Below are positions 38,801-45,291 of a DNA stretch of 64,000 nt, piece after piece. Source of the stretch: Acheta domesticus. Lineage: Eukaryota > Arthropoda > Insecta > Orthoptera > Gryllidae. A model generated the notes under the pieces. That model ran no database searches and was not told the DNA's origin. It saw only the letters and a list, made by a program, of their open reading frames with translations. The position numbers were made by a program, and so were the translations under genes. The first letter of the stretch is position 1, and the number at the start of each line of letters is the position of its first letter. The DNA lies in the NCBI GenBank assembly GCA_031308135.1, contig JAHLJT010000631.1:226754612-226818611 (forward strand), written 5' to 3'.

Positions 38801-41402
38801 ATATTGAGTTCTTTAATAAAGGTCATGTAAATGTTTTTCACAATTTTGGTAGTTTTCGTGCAATATTGCGTGCAATATGTGCAATTTTAAAAAATTACAA
38901 AAACAAAATTCTCTCAAAAACGGCTCCAAATTTTTCTTTAAACTTTTGGTAGGGATAGTAGTAAATGTACTGTATCAATGACATAAAAGCCATTTTGGTC
39001 TATCGGTTGGTTTTTTCAAAAATTACAAAAATGTAAATTTTTTTACTTGTCTCTCACGTCTTTAATATTTACATTATCGGCGATTTTTTTACATTATTAT
39101 ATTTACGAGTATATATGCTTTAAATAATGTCAAGTAAAGTTTCTCGAAAACACTACGGATTTCTGTGAAAAGTAGCTCAAATTTCGGCATTTTCAGAAAT
39201 GCTCAAACGTCATTTTCTCGTATATGGCTGCAATTTTTTTCTTGAAACTTTTGTAACGGATAGTGCTAATTACACTCATTAGTGTAGCGTGAAGTTTATT
39301 TTGAGTTTTTTTTTGTTTTTTTTTCAAAAATTATATAAATGTAAATTTTTTGAAAGATCTTTCACATCTTTAATATGCACATTATCCGCAATTTGTAAAG
39401 ATGATTATATTTGTGAGTGTAAGTGCTTCAAATAACTTCAAATAAAGTATTTTGAAAACTCAAAACTTTTCGGTGAAAATGAGCTTCAAATTTCGCATTT
39501 TTAGTAGTGCTAAAACGCCATTTTCTCTTAAACGGCACATAATTTTTAAAAGAAAATTGCCATTTACGGCTAGGTTTTTGTGTTCTTTAATATTCTAAAA
39601 TTAATATTTCTGTTCTACCAATAGGAAACCGAAAATTTAAGAAAATGACAAAAACATGTACTTTTTGCGATGATAGATGGTAGCTGGCAAGAAAGAGTAT
39701 GTGGCTATTCCGAATAGCTAGCGAAGACCCAGGAAAATAGAAAACTAATACGGGAAAGTCTGTGCCATTCTGTAGCACTACTAGTTTTGTTAGGCACCCT
39801 GGATGTAATGGGTCACTGTGCATGTGATTCACAGCGCAGGCAAGGCGGCATTTAAGACTGATTCGTTCATCCTTGTAAAGAATCGAATTCTCAACTGCGC
39901 AATGATTGAAATATAATGAAATATTTTGTAGTAGAAAAAGGAAATAACAAATGGACAATTTACAAACATTTTAAAATAAAAATAGCTGATATTGTCTGTG
40001 TATGTAACACATCATTCACATCCATGGACGCTACGCCCCTGCAAAAAATGAAGGTTTTACTACTGACGAGAAAGTTGTCTGATGCAAAGTGTGCATGACG
40101 TTGTGCCCTCCAAATGGTTTTTAAAACATTTTTATTAATTTTTAAATGTCTCTAGAATATTTTTATCAATGTAATATCGCATTATGTTTTTTTAATTAGA
40201 GCATTTTAATATTACATATAATATCCGATATTACATATTTATTACGTATTCTTACTGTTTTTATTTCATATGTATGTAGATATAAAATACTACATATTTT
40301 TCCGGCCTCTATTGATCAGAAACTATCCGTTGAAGTTTGTTTCGAAGCATGTTAATCGAAGATTGTATAAGTATGCATCCAACAGTAAATATTTATCAGG
40401 AAATGGTAGTGAAGTAGAAGTCATAGAGAAAGAACGTGAACCTCTCTGAATTGTCCTTCCTTTTGTACCTAGTATAAGAAATAAAATAAATGAAGGTTAT
40501 AAAGAGAAGTTTAATATAATTATAGTAGATAAAACAGTGAACCATTAAAAATTTAGTCAATGTTAAAAAACGAAATTAAGAGAGATGAACAGCAAAACGT
40601 TGTCTAAAGATTCCATGCCTAACATGTAATAAAAGCTACATGAGACAAACATGTAGGAGGTTGAGTGAGCGATTGAAAGAGTATCGGAATAACATAAAGA
40701 AAACTAGTGAGTTTCATAATTCAATATCTATACACAAAATCAATACTAAGCAAGATTTCAACTTTGCTGACACAGAGATTTTATGAGTATTTTAAAGAGC
40801 CTAATGAAAAGAAAAAGTTGATCCTAGAGATACTTCATATTAAAAATATTAGAACTGTAAATTATATGGTAACGTTACATCAAATAGTTCTCGCTAATGA
40901 GTAAGTAGTTGATGCGACCTTAAATAAAAAGAAATTTAAAAAAAAACTATACCTCGAAACGTAATAAATGTAGTTCAGGATATGAAGAATAAATATCTAT
41001 TATATGAAACTAATGTGTTCTCTATAAACACAGTATTGAAGCAGTCTAATCTTTAATATACCAAATGAGAAGACAACAATTCAAAGGAATTGATGATATA
41101 GTTTGAGAATGTTTGAGAAGTTTCATAAATAAGGAGGGCAAGTCTGTTCGAAGCGTCATTTTTACTTTCCCGTATACGTACGTATACACGGAGTGATATA
41201 CGTAGTATAGGGAAAGTTATGTAATGCTGCGCGAAAAAATTGCCAATTTTCGGCGGAAAAAATTCATTGCTGGGCCGTGAAAACGAAGAAGTGGATAAAA
41301 CCAGTTGCTAAATTAAGAAAAGAATCCCCTAACACGTGGTGTAGCCAGAAACCCTGTTTTCTAGGTCCTTGATACCGAAAAACGAATTGAAAGGAAAACG
41401 TC

Positions 41403-41434
<32 letters not shown>

Positions 41435-44400
41435 CGTCTGTGAATACTGCTAGCGGCTAAACCATACGTTCGATTTCTTCCAAAAGGCATATTCCCCAGT
41501 CGATCTGATTCTAATCGAAGCTTTGAGATTGTGAAAAAGATTCTTTAAAATTTGGGGGTACTTTATATGAAGCCCCCCGGGGATTTTCAACATTTTTTCA
41601 AAACGGCTCCAAATTTTTTCTTTAAATTTCTTGTATGAATAGAGCAAAATGCACTTATTAACATGGCATAGGTCCGATTTTCACGCATAACTCTGAATTA
41701 TCGGAAATTTGGAAAGTTTGAATTTTTTTCGGTGTCTTTCTCCAACTACAAAATTTAAGATAGAGATTTTTTCTTCAAGTAAAATTTGTTCTGCATATTG
41801 AGTTCTTTCATAAAGGTCATGTAAATGTTTCTCAAAATTTTAGTAGTTTTCGTGCAATATTGCATGCAATATGTGCAATTTTAAAAATTACAAAAAACAG
41901 ATTTTCTCAAAACGGCTCCAAACTTTTTCTTCAAACTTTTGGTAGGGAAGGTACATAAAAGCCACATTGCTTTATAGGTTGGCTTTTTCAAAAATTTTTT
42001 CACGTCGACAATATTTACATTAGTGGCGATTTTTTCGCTTCATTGTATTTACGTGTGCATGTGTTTTAATAATGTCAAGTAAAATTTCTCGAAAACATAC
42101 CGTTTTCTGTGAAAAGTAACTCAAAATTTCGCATTTTCAGTTATATGACTGCAAATTTTTTCTTGAAACTTTTGTAACGGATAGTGCTAATTACACTCTT
42201 TAGTATAGCGTGAAGTTTATGTTGTGTTATTTTTTGGTTTTATCAAAAATTACATAATTGTATTTTTTTTAAAGATAACTCACATCTTTACTATGCACAT
42301 TACCAGCAATTTGTAAAGATATTTGTGAGTGTAAGTGCTTCAAAAAATTATTTTCAAAACTCAATTTTTCTGTGAAAATGAGTTTCAAATTTCGCATTTT
42401 TAGTAGGGCTAAAACGCCGTTTTCTCTTAAACGGCACACAAATTTTAAAAGAAAAATGCCATTTATGACTAGGTTTTTGTGTTCTTTAATATTGTAAAAT
42501 TAATGTTTCCGTTCTAGCAATAGGAAACTGAAAAATTAAGAAAATGACAAAAAAATGTACTTTTGGCGGTGATAGATGACAGCTGGCAAGAAAGAGTTTA
42601 TAGTAATTCCGAATAGGTAGCGAAGACCCAAGGAAATAGAAAACTAATACGGGAAAGTGTGTGCAATTTGTAGCACCACTAGTTCAGAAATAGCGTGGAA
42701 GTTCATCCTTCTATGAAACCAGTCAGATCGTCGTAATACGTAAATAAAGTATATTCGACGCGTAAAGTTCCATAGAAGATAAAGCTTTGCAACGCAAGCA
42801 AAATTAAAGAATGAACTTTTCCTTATCGTTTAGTGAAAAGCGGAGCCTTTAGATGAATCAGTTTAAAAAAAATATAATGCAAGTGACAGACTCGTAACCA
42901 AGGTGAGTACCATTTTGACATGAGGCAGACGAAGAAAGAAAATAACAAAAAATAAGTCAAAACACCGCATTTTATAATGATGTTTTTATTATTTTATTCA
43001 CAAAACTCTAATATTTAGAAAATGTTAAAATAATGTCAAATTTAACTAGTGGTGCTACAGAATGGCACAGACTTTCCCGTATTAATTTTCTATTTCCTTG
43101 GGTCTTCGCTAGCTATTCGGAATAGCCACATACTCTTTCTTGCCAGCTGTTATCTGTCACCGCCAAAAGTACATTTTTTTGTCATTTTTTAATTTTTCGG
43201 TTTCCTATTGGTAGAACGAAAATATTAATTTTAGAATATTAAAGAACACAAAAATCCAGTCATAAATGGCAATTTTCTTTTAAAAATCATGTGCCGTTCA
43301 AGAGAAAATGGCGTTTTAGCGTTACTAAATATGCGAAATTTGAAACTCATTTTCACCGAAAATTTTTGAGTTATCAAAATACTTCATTTGAAGTTATTTG
43401 AAGCACTTACATTCGCAAATATAATAATCTTTACAAATTGCTGGTAATGTGCATATTAAAGATGTGAGAGATCTTTCAAAAAATTTACATTTTTATAATT
43501 TTTGAAAAAACAAAAAAATAACTCAAAATAAACTTTACGTCATATTAAAGAGTGTAACTATCACTACCCGTTACAAAAGTTTCAAGAAACAATTTGCAGC
43601 CAATATATGAGAAAGTGGCTTTTGAGCATTTTTGAAAACGCCGAAATTTGAGATACGTTTCACAGAAAACGGTAGTGTTTTCGAGAAACTTTACTTGACA
43701 TTATTTAATGCATATATTCTCGTAAATATAATAATGTAAAAAAATCGCCGATAATGTAAATATTAACGACGTGAGAGAGAAGTAAAAAAATTTACATTTT
43801 TGTAATTTTTGGAAAAACCAACCAATAGACAATAATGGCTTTTATGTCATTGATAGAGTACATTTACCACTATCCGTACCAAAGTTTAAAGAAAAAAATT
43901 GGAGCCGTTTTTGAGAAAATCTTGTTTTTGTAATTTTTTAAAATTGCACATATTGCACGCAATATTGCACGAAAACTACCAAAATGTTGAAAAACATTTA
44001 CATGACCTTTATTAAAGAACTCAATATGCAGAACAAATTTTATTTGAAGAAAAAATCTTTATCTTCAATTTTGTAGTTGGAGTAAGACGCCGAAAAAAAT
44101 TCAAACTTTCAAAATTTTCGAAAATTCAGAGCTGTACGTGAAAATCGCACCTATTGGAGTAAAGTGTGTTAAAACGTGTATTTTCCTCTATTCATACAAG
44201 AAATTTAAAGAAAAAATTTCGAGCCGTTTTTGAGAAAATTTTGAAAATCTCCGGGGGCTTAATATAAAGTACCCCCAAATTTTAAAGAATCTTTTTCAAA
44301 ATCTCAAAGCTTCGACTAGAATCGGATCGACCGGGGAAAATCCATTTTGGGAGAAATCGTACGTATGGTTTAGGCGCTAGCAGTGTTCACAGACGGACAG

Positions 44401-45232
44401 ACGGTCGTTTTCCTTTCAATTGGGTTTTCGGTATCAAGGACCTAGAAAAAAGGGTTTCTGGCTACAACACGTGTTAGGGAATTCTTTTTCTTAATTTAGC
44501 AACTGGTTTAATCCACTTATTCGTTTTCACGGCCTGGCAATTAATTTTTTTCCGTCGAAAATTGGCCATTTTTTCGCGCAGCATTTCATAACTTTCCGTA
44601 TACTACGTATATCACTCCGTGTATTCGTACGTATACGGGAAAGTAAAAATGTGCTTTAAATCTCCACAAACTTCATATTCTGCACGTGATTGGCATTTAT
44701 TTAGCAGCAGAACACGACAATGTACAGGCAATCTGAATGTAATAATAAAGTTAGATTCTATTTATTTTTATAAACCCAGATTTATTTGTTGTGACGGGCC
44801 ACGCACAAGATTATAGGTGATCAATTTGGCCACTAGTCTGCAACTGATGGGAGTCATCGAACGATAGTAGTGGCAGCAATTTGCCAAAATGGAGGCAACT
44901 ACCCAGACCAAAATGTGCCGTTTTGTGAATAGAGTTTCGCAAGTGATGAGTTTAAAATATGTTCCAATGAAATAATAATAATAATAATAATAGTAATAAT
45001 AATAATAATAGTAATAATAATAATAGTAATAATAATAATAATAATGACAATAATAATAAAAGGATTATTTTGATTATTACTGGAAATAACATGGAAAAAG
45101 GAAATGAAATATTGATATGTAGCGATAATTCATTTACTTACGCAGTGAGTGTCCTAAGGCGTCTACAATGGCCACAGAGGTTAAAAGTACCAGACCCATG
45201 AGCTGTGCTCCACAAACGATTATGGACACCAT
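13081..45232 (-). CDS. takeout/JHBP-family secreted lipid-binding protein, six exons (join)
   Basis: A complete host gene with exons 45,232-45,142, 23,823-23,731, 22,375-22,228, 22,012-21,870, 19,348-19,196 and 13,232-13,081. All five introns are GT-AG with matching phases. The exons sum to 780 bp, giving 259 residues plus stop. The product has a signal peptide (about residues 1-24), then the family's N-terminal LPSRFPRC motif with a second Cys ten residues on (C37, C47). It continues with GIEELGIPSIDPLKV (62-76), NLFNGDK (201-207) and NDNW (218-221), and ends in the C-terminal helix region (VPFDDIFID). Four N-glycosylation sequons are visible (N104, N119, N160, N181). Family members are secreted TULIP-fold carriers of hydrophobic ligands such as juvenile hormone, with roles in feeding, circadian output and behaviour. 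The ligand of this one is unknown. Length and exon order fit the family, and no disabling mutation is seen. Confidence 0.93.
13233..13608 (-). other. Intron 5 of takeout-like gene, exon-proximal part
   Basis: AT-rich intronic sequence next to the exon 6 acceptor with no recognised element. The 5,963-bp intron continues to 19,195 and contains the elements listed separately. Confidence 0.6.
13609..14645 (+). mobile_element. Helentron-like (palindrome/GTCY) element, variant-3'-end subfamily
   Basis: Begins TTTTTACTTTCCCGTATAC, followed by the palindromic partner TATAG..AAAGTTATG, then GCTGCGCGAAAAAA. A (GTCY)n tract lies at 13,842-13,866 (GTCTGTCCATCCGTCTGTCTG) and the CCAAAATTGATACTCCC motif at 13,903-13,920. 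The body holds two diverged modules with CTACAA-TACAATTATGA-GATA phrases. The 3' end is GCTGGATGCGTCGTAAATTAG, also seen in reverse at 30,540 and forward at 32,100. This end differs from the CACTAG end of the other copies, so a second subfamily exists. It has no coding capacity. It lies in intron 5, antisense to the gene. Confidence 0.75.
14770..14813. repeat. (AAT)n microsatellite
   Basis: About 14 uninterrupted AAT units next to the 3' side of the inverted LINE copy. It may have grown from that LINE's 3' tail. Confidence 0.85.
14820..17460 (-). mobile_element. Decayed CR1-like LINE, same family as 3.2-6.0 kb
   Basis: In the last intron, in the same orientation as the host gene. It keeps the end of the endonuclease domain and most of the RT region, then a 3' UTR with GTGAAGTG-type units (14,965-15,065 in reverse). 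The element is riddled with frameshifts and stops. It ends near the (AAT)n tract. The family assignment rests on matching protein blocks and on the shared 3' UTR motif. Confidence 0.8.
15140..17460 (-). pseudogene. Degenerate LINE ORF2 (endonuclease end and RT)
   Basis: Pieces in different minus-strand frames line up with the intact relative. An endonuclease piece (LDVYLIRPKEL, then VVEGISDHKAVILDI) lies near 17,110-17,230. An RT piece SVTSGIPQ-CVIGPHLLL-FVNDL lies near 15,890-15,965, with the usual FADD replaced by FAKE through local loss. A YYWADNNGMSINSSKSKSITF piece lies at 15,750-15,830. The C-terminal piece LERIQHRAAKFTFRDKKLARW lies near 15,390-15,460. The frame is broken many times, so it cannot encode enzyme. 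Confidence 0.82.
17461..18754 (-). other. Intron 5, no recognised element
   Basis: AT-rich intronic DNA. A GTGTGTTCGAAACC stretch at 18,225-18,240 resembles a Pol III B box, but no matching A box or stem structure is convincing. Confidence 0.45.
18755..18930 (-). mobile_element. Compact Helentron-like remnant with two adjoining ends
   Basis: Reading left to right, a 3'-type end (GAAATAGAAAACTAATGCGGG and GTTCTGTGGCACCA) is followed at once by a reverse 5' end: CGCAACATTACATAACTTT, palindrome, CGGGGAAGTAAAAAG. It then closes with another GGAGCACCACTAG before TTT at 18,910-18,922. Essentially only termini are left, with the internal body deleted. It lies in intron 5 about 270 bp from exon 5. 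Confidence 0.65.
19196..19348 (-). CDS. takeout-like gene, exon 5
   Basis: The acceptor is TTATTTTTTAG before 19,348 and the donor is GG|GTAAGA at 19,196/19,195. Both borders are phase 1. The exon encodes residues 160-209, including KGKEYFNVTHF and the family-diagnostic FDNLFNGDK near its end. Confidence 0.94.
19462..19810 (+). repeat. tRNA-headed SINE-like element
   Basis: The head resembles a Pol III promoter: A-box-like GGTGGCTCGGGGC near 19,472 and B-box GGTTTCGAGTCCT at 19,524-19,536. The downstream body (about 19,640-19,800) contains TGGACCGCCTGGGATCTTCC, CTTATTTACACTTACA and CTCAGCTGGGGCAGG. The same body motifs occur in reverse at 21,078-21,285 and 36,195-36,310. It lies in intron 4, antisense to the gene. 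Its exact ends are uncertain, and the tRNA head and the body may be two adjacent pieces. Confidence 0.5.
19811..21077 (-). other. Intron 4, no recognised element
   Basis: AT-rich intronic sequence with no coding signal or repeat end that I can support. Confidence 0.45.
21078..21285 (-). repeat. SINE-like body fragment, reverse copy
   Basis: The minus strand carries GTCTGGACCGTGGGCGATC, TTTCCTTCCTC, CATGTCGGGAGACCAGTG and GTCCCAGCTGGAGCGG in the order seen on the + strand at 19,640-19,800. No tRNA-like head is visible. It is GC-richer than the flanks. Confidence 0.5.
21286..21869 (-). other. Intron 4, exon-proximal part
   Basis: The + strand is open from 21,307 to 21,762 (151 codons), but the translation shows no recognisable domain and the stretch is antisense intronic. 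I see no evidence that it is a gene. Confidence 0.45.
21870..22012 (-). CDS. takeout-like gene, exon 4
   Basis: The acceptor is ATATTTTTTCAG before 22,012 and the donor is TACT|GTAAGT at 21,870/21,869. The first base completes a Lys codon with exon 3 and the last base starts a Tyr codon. Residues 112-158 include SDYEMSGRMLLVPLTGKGRC, matching the family's 'Y.m.G.iLllPi.G.G' segment. A third cysteine (C154) sits at the end of this block. Confidence 0.94.
22228..22375 (-). CDS. takeout-like gene, exon 3
   Basis: The acceptor is CGTATGTCCAACAG before 22,375 and the donor is AA|GTAAGT at 22,228/22,227. The exon encodes residues 63-110, starting IEELGIPSIDPLKV, which follows a split Gly codon. 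This reproduces the family's conserved 'GipeLgIPslDPl' motif. The intron to exon 4 is only 215 bp. Confidence 0.94.
22376..23730 (-). other. Intron 2, no recognised element
   Basis: AT-rich intronic DNA of 1,355 bp. A GGGGTTTGATTCTCC string on the minus strand (23,250-23,265) resembles a Pol III B box but has no supporting A box. Confidence 0.5.
23731..23823 (-). CDS. takeout-like gene, exon 2 (N-terminal Cys pair)
   Basis: The acceptor is AGTTTGTTTCAG before 23,823 and the donor is GATG|GTGAGT at 23,731/23,730. The exon encodes residues 32-61 with C37 and C47, which correspond to the N-terminal disulphide loop of JHBP/takeout proteins. The preceding split codon gives Pro, producing LPSRFPRC across the exon 1-2 junction. 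Confidence 0.93.
23824..24458 (-). other. Intron 1, exon-2-proximal part
   Basis: AT-rich intronic sequence with no recognised element. Intron 1 is 21,318 bp in total. Confidence 0.5.
24957..25839. mobile_element. piggyBac-like MITE with TTAA target duplication
   Basis: An 883-bp insertion flanked by TTAA at 24,953-24,956 and 25,840-25,843. Its ends are CCCGAGAGAGG... and ...ATCTCTCCAGGG, an imperfect inverted repeat starting CCC and ending GGG as in piggyBac-superfamily elements. The empty site can be read directly in the sister copy: around 43,545-43,560 the same host sequence runs on with one TTAA. No transposase frame is present, so it is non-autonomous. Confidence 0.85.
26796..26949. 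mobile_element. 150-bp MITE with ~18-24-bp inverted repeats
   Basis: The ends TCAATATACATCAATAAG (26,798-26,815) and its near-perfect reverse complement (26,930-26,947) flank a short AT-rich core. The insertion splits the GCAGCAT-ATAACTTTCCC junction that is continuous in the other family copies. No clear target duplication is visible, so its superfamily is unassigned. Confidence 0.65.
27063..28544 (-). other. Intron 1, no recognised element
   Basis: AT-rich. A 20-bp string (ACATTTAAGACGGTACACCT) occurs twice, near 27,416 and 27,448. Nothing else is recognised. Confidence 0.45.
28545..28770 (-). mobile_element. Truncated Helentron-like copy abutting a second 3' end
   Basis: GACGGACGGACTGACGGACG (GTCY tract, about 28,548-28,575) is followed by TTTTTCGGTATCA, GCGCAGCATTACAAAACTTT and the palindromic 5' end finishing at GAAAAGTAA (28,722). 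The next bases are CTAGTGGTGCTAC, a 3' end of the same family in the same orientation, so two elements are joined terminus to terminus. Confidence 0.7.
29235..30120 (+). mobile_element. hAT element deletion derivative
   Basis: The left end CAGGCCTGTCCAAAA (29,235) and right end ...TTGCATAGACCTG (30,120) form an imperfect inverted repeat. Both ends carry subterminal ACTCCGC-CRTGCTCC motifs, a layout typical of hAT elements. I could not find a clean 8-bp target duplication. Inside is the 3' end of a transposase gene, so this is a deletion derivative rather than a MITE without coding sequence. Confidence 0.65.
29490..29833 (+). pseudogene. hAT transposase C-terminal dimerisation domain remnant
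   Basis: The + strand reads YYEYFPQYEFSKLRMKAANV followed by ISIFGSTYV, the classic hAT C-terminal dimerisation motif (family consensus '..yP.L..lA..ilsiFGSTY.CE..FS'). The Cys-Glu after FGSTYV is replaced and the rest of the helix region is degraded, although the frame stays open to 29,833. The catalytic core upstream is absent. It is the same fragment as at 1-280 but longer. Confidence 0.65.
30121..30539 (-). other. Intron 1, no recognised element
   Basis: AT-rich spacer between the hAT derivative and an inverted pair of Helentron-like copies. Confidence 0.4.
30540..31581 (-). mobile_element. Helentron-like element, variant-3'-end subfamily (left arm of an inverted pair)
   Basis: In reverse orientation, the 5' palindromic end is at 31,510-31,581 (CATTATATAACTTTCCCTAT...GCGGGAAAGTAAAAA) and the GTCY tract at 31,320-31,350. 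The 3' end is at 30,540-30,570, where the complement reads GGATGCGTCGTAAATTAGAA. The body modules match those at 13.9-14.6 kb. It forms an inverted pair with 31,650-32,130. Confidence 0.75.
31650..32130 (+). mobile_element. Helentron-like element, 5'-truncated (right arm of an inverted pair)
   Basis: Starts at the post-microsatellite motif (GATATTCCCAGATCGATTG), followed by one body module. It ends GTTGGATGCATCGTAAGTTAGAA at about 32,097-32,125. The palindromic 5' end and GTCY tract are missing. Together with 30,540-31,581 it makes a foldback with both 3' ends facing outward. Confidence 0.7.
32540..32692. repeat. Long pyrimidine-rich tract
   Basis: About 150 bp of CTCC/CCCT/TCTG-rich sequence in which the + strand is almost purine-free for long stretches. 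It follows ACCCAGCAGACGTTGCTCTG (32,529-32,548). It is low-complexity, and the open frame across it is an artefact of composition. Confidence 0.75.
32935..34310. other. GC/CpG-rich island in intron 1 (candidate solo LTR or intronic promoter)
   Basis: A 1.4-kb block much richer in G, C and CpG than the surrounding intron. It starts TGTAACAACACATG, as an LTR might, and contains a TATA-like CCTTAAATAAGC at 33,667-33,678 followed by a four-unit tandem repeat. It has no long conserved reading frame; the open frames overlap on both strands and show no domain. I could not match a terminal CA and a target duplication, so solo LTR is only one option. A promoter for an antisense intronic transcript is another. 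Confidence 0.4.
33687..33752 (+). repeat. Four tandem 16-18-bp units (GAGATTCGACC...ACA)
   Basis: Units begin at 33,687, 33,705, 33,721 and 33,737. Each is a variant of GAGATTCGACCnnACA. They lie about 20 bp downstream of a TATA-like string, where a 5' UTR or R region would be expected. Confidence 0.8.
34397..34452 (+). promoter_or_regulatory. Three successive consensus 5' splice sites
   Basis: GGAG|GTAAGA (GT at 34,399), CCAG|GTAAGC (34,420) and GCCG|GTAAGC (34,449) occur within 52 bp on the + strand. The last two lie in a short direct duplication (CGGTAAGCACATGGCA-like, 29-bp period). No paired acceptor or exon is established, so use is inference. Confidence 0.4.
34453..36194. other. Intron 1, no recognised gene
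   Basis: Mixed-composition sequence. The minus strand is open for 143 codons (35,098-34,667) without a recognisable domain. A 21-bp unit GGCAAGAACATGGYGTAAAT is directly duplicated at 35,048-35,090. GC-rich sequence at 36,050-36,190 is unidentified. Confidence 0.4.
36195..36310 (-). repeat. SINE-like body fragment, reverse copy
   Basis: The minus strand carries GGACCGTGCGCCATATTTCC, CACTTACATTTACACTTACA and TGTCGGGAGACCAGTCGG in the order seen at 19,640-19,760 (+) and 21,078-21,285 (-). Confidence 0.5.
36311..38138 (-). other. Intron 1, no recognised element
   Basis: AT-rich. Short open frames have no recognisable domains. Confidence 0.45.
38139..39785 (+). mobile_element. Helentron-like element, near full-length
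   Basis: The 5' end TTTTTACTTTCCCGTATACG carries a duplicated terminal palindrome (38,139-38,189 and 38,190-38,250). A CCGTCCGTCTGTCCGTCTGTG microsatellite lies at 38,428-38,449. The body holds at least three diverged ~300-bp modules. The 3' end is AATACGGGAAAGTCTGTGCC...GCACTACTAG before TTTT. The subterminal ATACGGGAAAGT is the reverse complement of the 5' ACTTTCCCGTAT. It has no coding capacity. It lies in intron 1, antisense to the gene. Confidence 0.8.
39786..40429 (-). other. Intron 1, no recognised element
   Basis: AT-rich, with a TACATATT-rich stretch at 40,215-40,300. No gene is recognised. Confidence 0.4.
40430..40920 (+). pseudogene. Penelope-like element fragment (RT linker and GIY-YIG endonuclease)
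   Basis: Near 40,610-40,740 the + strand reads PCLTCNKSYMRQTCRRLSER followed by LKEYRNNI. This fits the GIY-YIG endonuclease of Penelope-like elements, whose consensus is roughly 'C..C...YvGqT.R.L..R..EH'. Upstream (about 40,455-40,580) VPSIRNKINEGYKEKFNIII fits the region between RT and endonuclease. Both parts are broken by stops, and the RT core is missing. The key Gly of 'YvGqT' is Arg here. It is a 5'-truncated, inactive copy. Confidence 0.6.
41159..42683 (+). mobile_element. Helentron-like element, near full-length
   Basis: The 5' end TTTTTACTTTCCCGTATACG begins at 41,159 with the palindromic partner to about 41,220, then GCTGCGCGAAAAAATTGCC. The longest pure GTCY tract of the window lies at 41,400-41,441 (about ten GTCT/GTCC units). 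The body has three to four modules. The 3' end is ATACGGGAAAGTGTGTGC...GTAGCACCACTAG before TT at 42,683. It is a sister of 38,139-39,785 in the same orientation 1.4 kb away. Confidence 0.82.
43046..44649 (-). mobile_element. Helentron-like element, best-preserved reverse copy
   Basis: In reverse: 3' end CTAGTGGTGCTACAGAATGG at 43,046 and 5' palindromic end finishing CGTATACGGGAAAGTAAAAA at 44,649. The GTCY tract is short (ACAGACGGACAGACGG, 44,390-44,405). The body modules match 38.1-39.8 kb. This copy supplies the empty-site sequence for the piggyBac-like insertion at 24,957-25,839. It lies head-to-head with 41,159-42,683, 3' ends facing and about 360 bp apart. Confidence 0.83.
44650..44968 (-). 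other. Intron 1, exon-1-proximal part
   Basis: AT-rich; nothing recognised. Confidence 0.4.
44969..45060. repeat. (AAT)n microsatellite, interrupted
   Basis: About 90 bp of AAT units with AGT and GAC interruptions, some 80 bp inside intron 1 from the exon 1 donor. Interruptions at regular intervals suggest an old tract re-expanded by slippage. Confidence 0.9.
45142..45232 (-). CDS. takeout-like gene, exon 1 (start codon and signal peptide)
   Basis: ATG at 45,232-45,230; donor CTGC|GTAAGT at 45,142/45,141. The 30 codons encode a strongly hydrophobic leader (IIVCGAQLMGLVLLTSVAIV) followed by a plausible signal-peptidase site near VDA (residue 24). The last base starts a Pro codon completed by exon 2, giving the LPSRFPRC motif. 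The distance to exon 2 (21.3 kb) is large, but phase, motif completion and an upstream TATA box all support the link. Confidence 0.88.
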
Positions 45233-45257
45233 CCCGAATGCGTACGTACCACACAAT

Positions 45258-45291
45258 AGGTGCAAATGACGGTACATGAGGCCATTTTATA
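45258..45291 (-). promoter_or_regulatory. Core promoter of the takeout-like gene (TATA box and initiator)
   Basis: On the minus strand GGGGTCTATAAAATGGCC carries a consensus TATA box (45,291-45,285). A TCATTT initiator-like string follows, with its A at 45,267, about 24 bp from the first T. That predicts a 5' UTR of about 35 nt before the ATG at 45,232. The spacing is slightly short for a classic insect TATA-Inr pair. Confidence 0.65.

Noticed and set aside
41400..41441. GTCT/GTCC run considered as an independent microsatellite locus
   Set aside because: The same tract occurs at the same place in every family copy, so it is part of the transposon.
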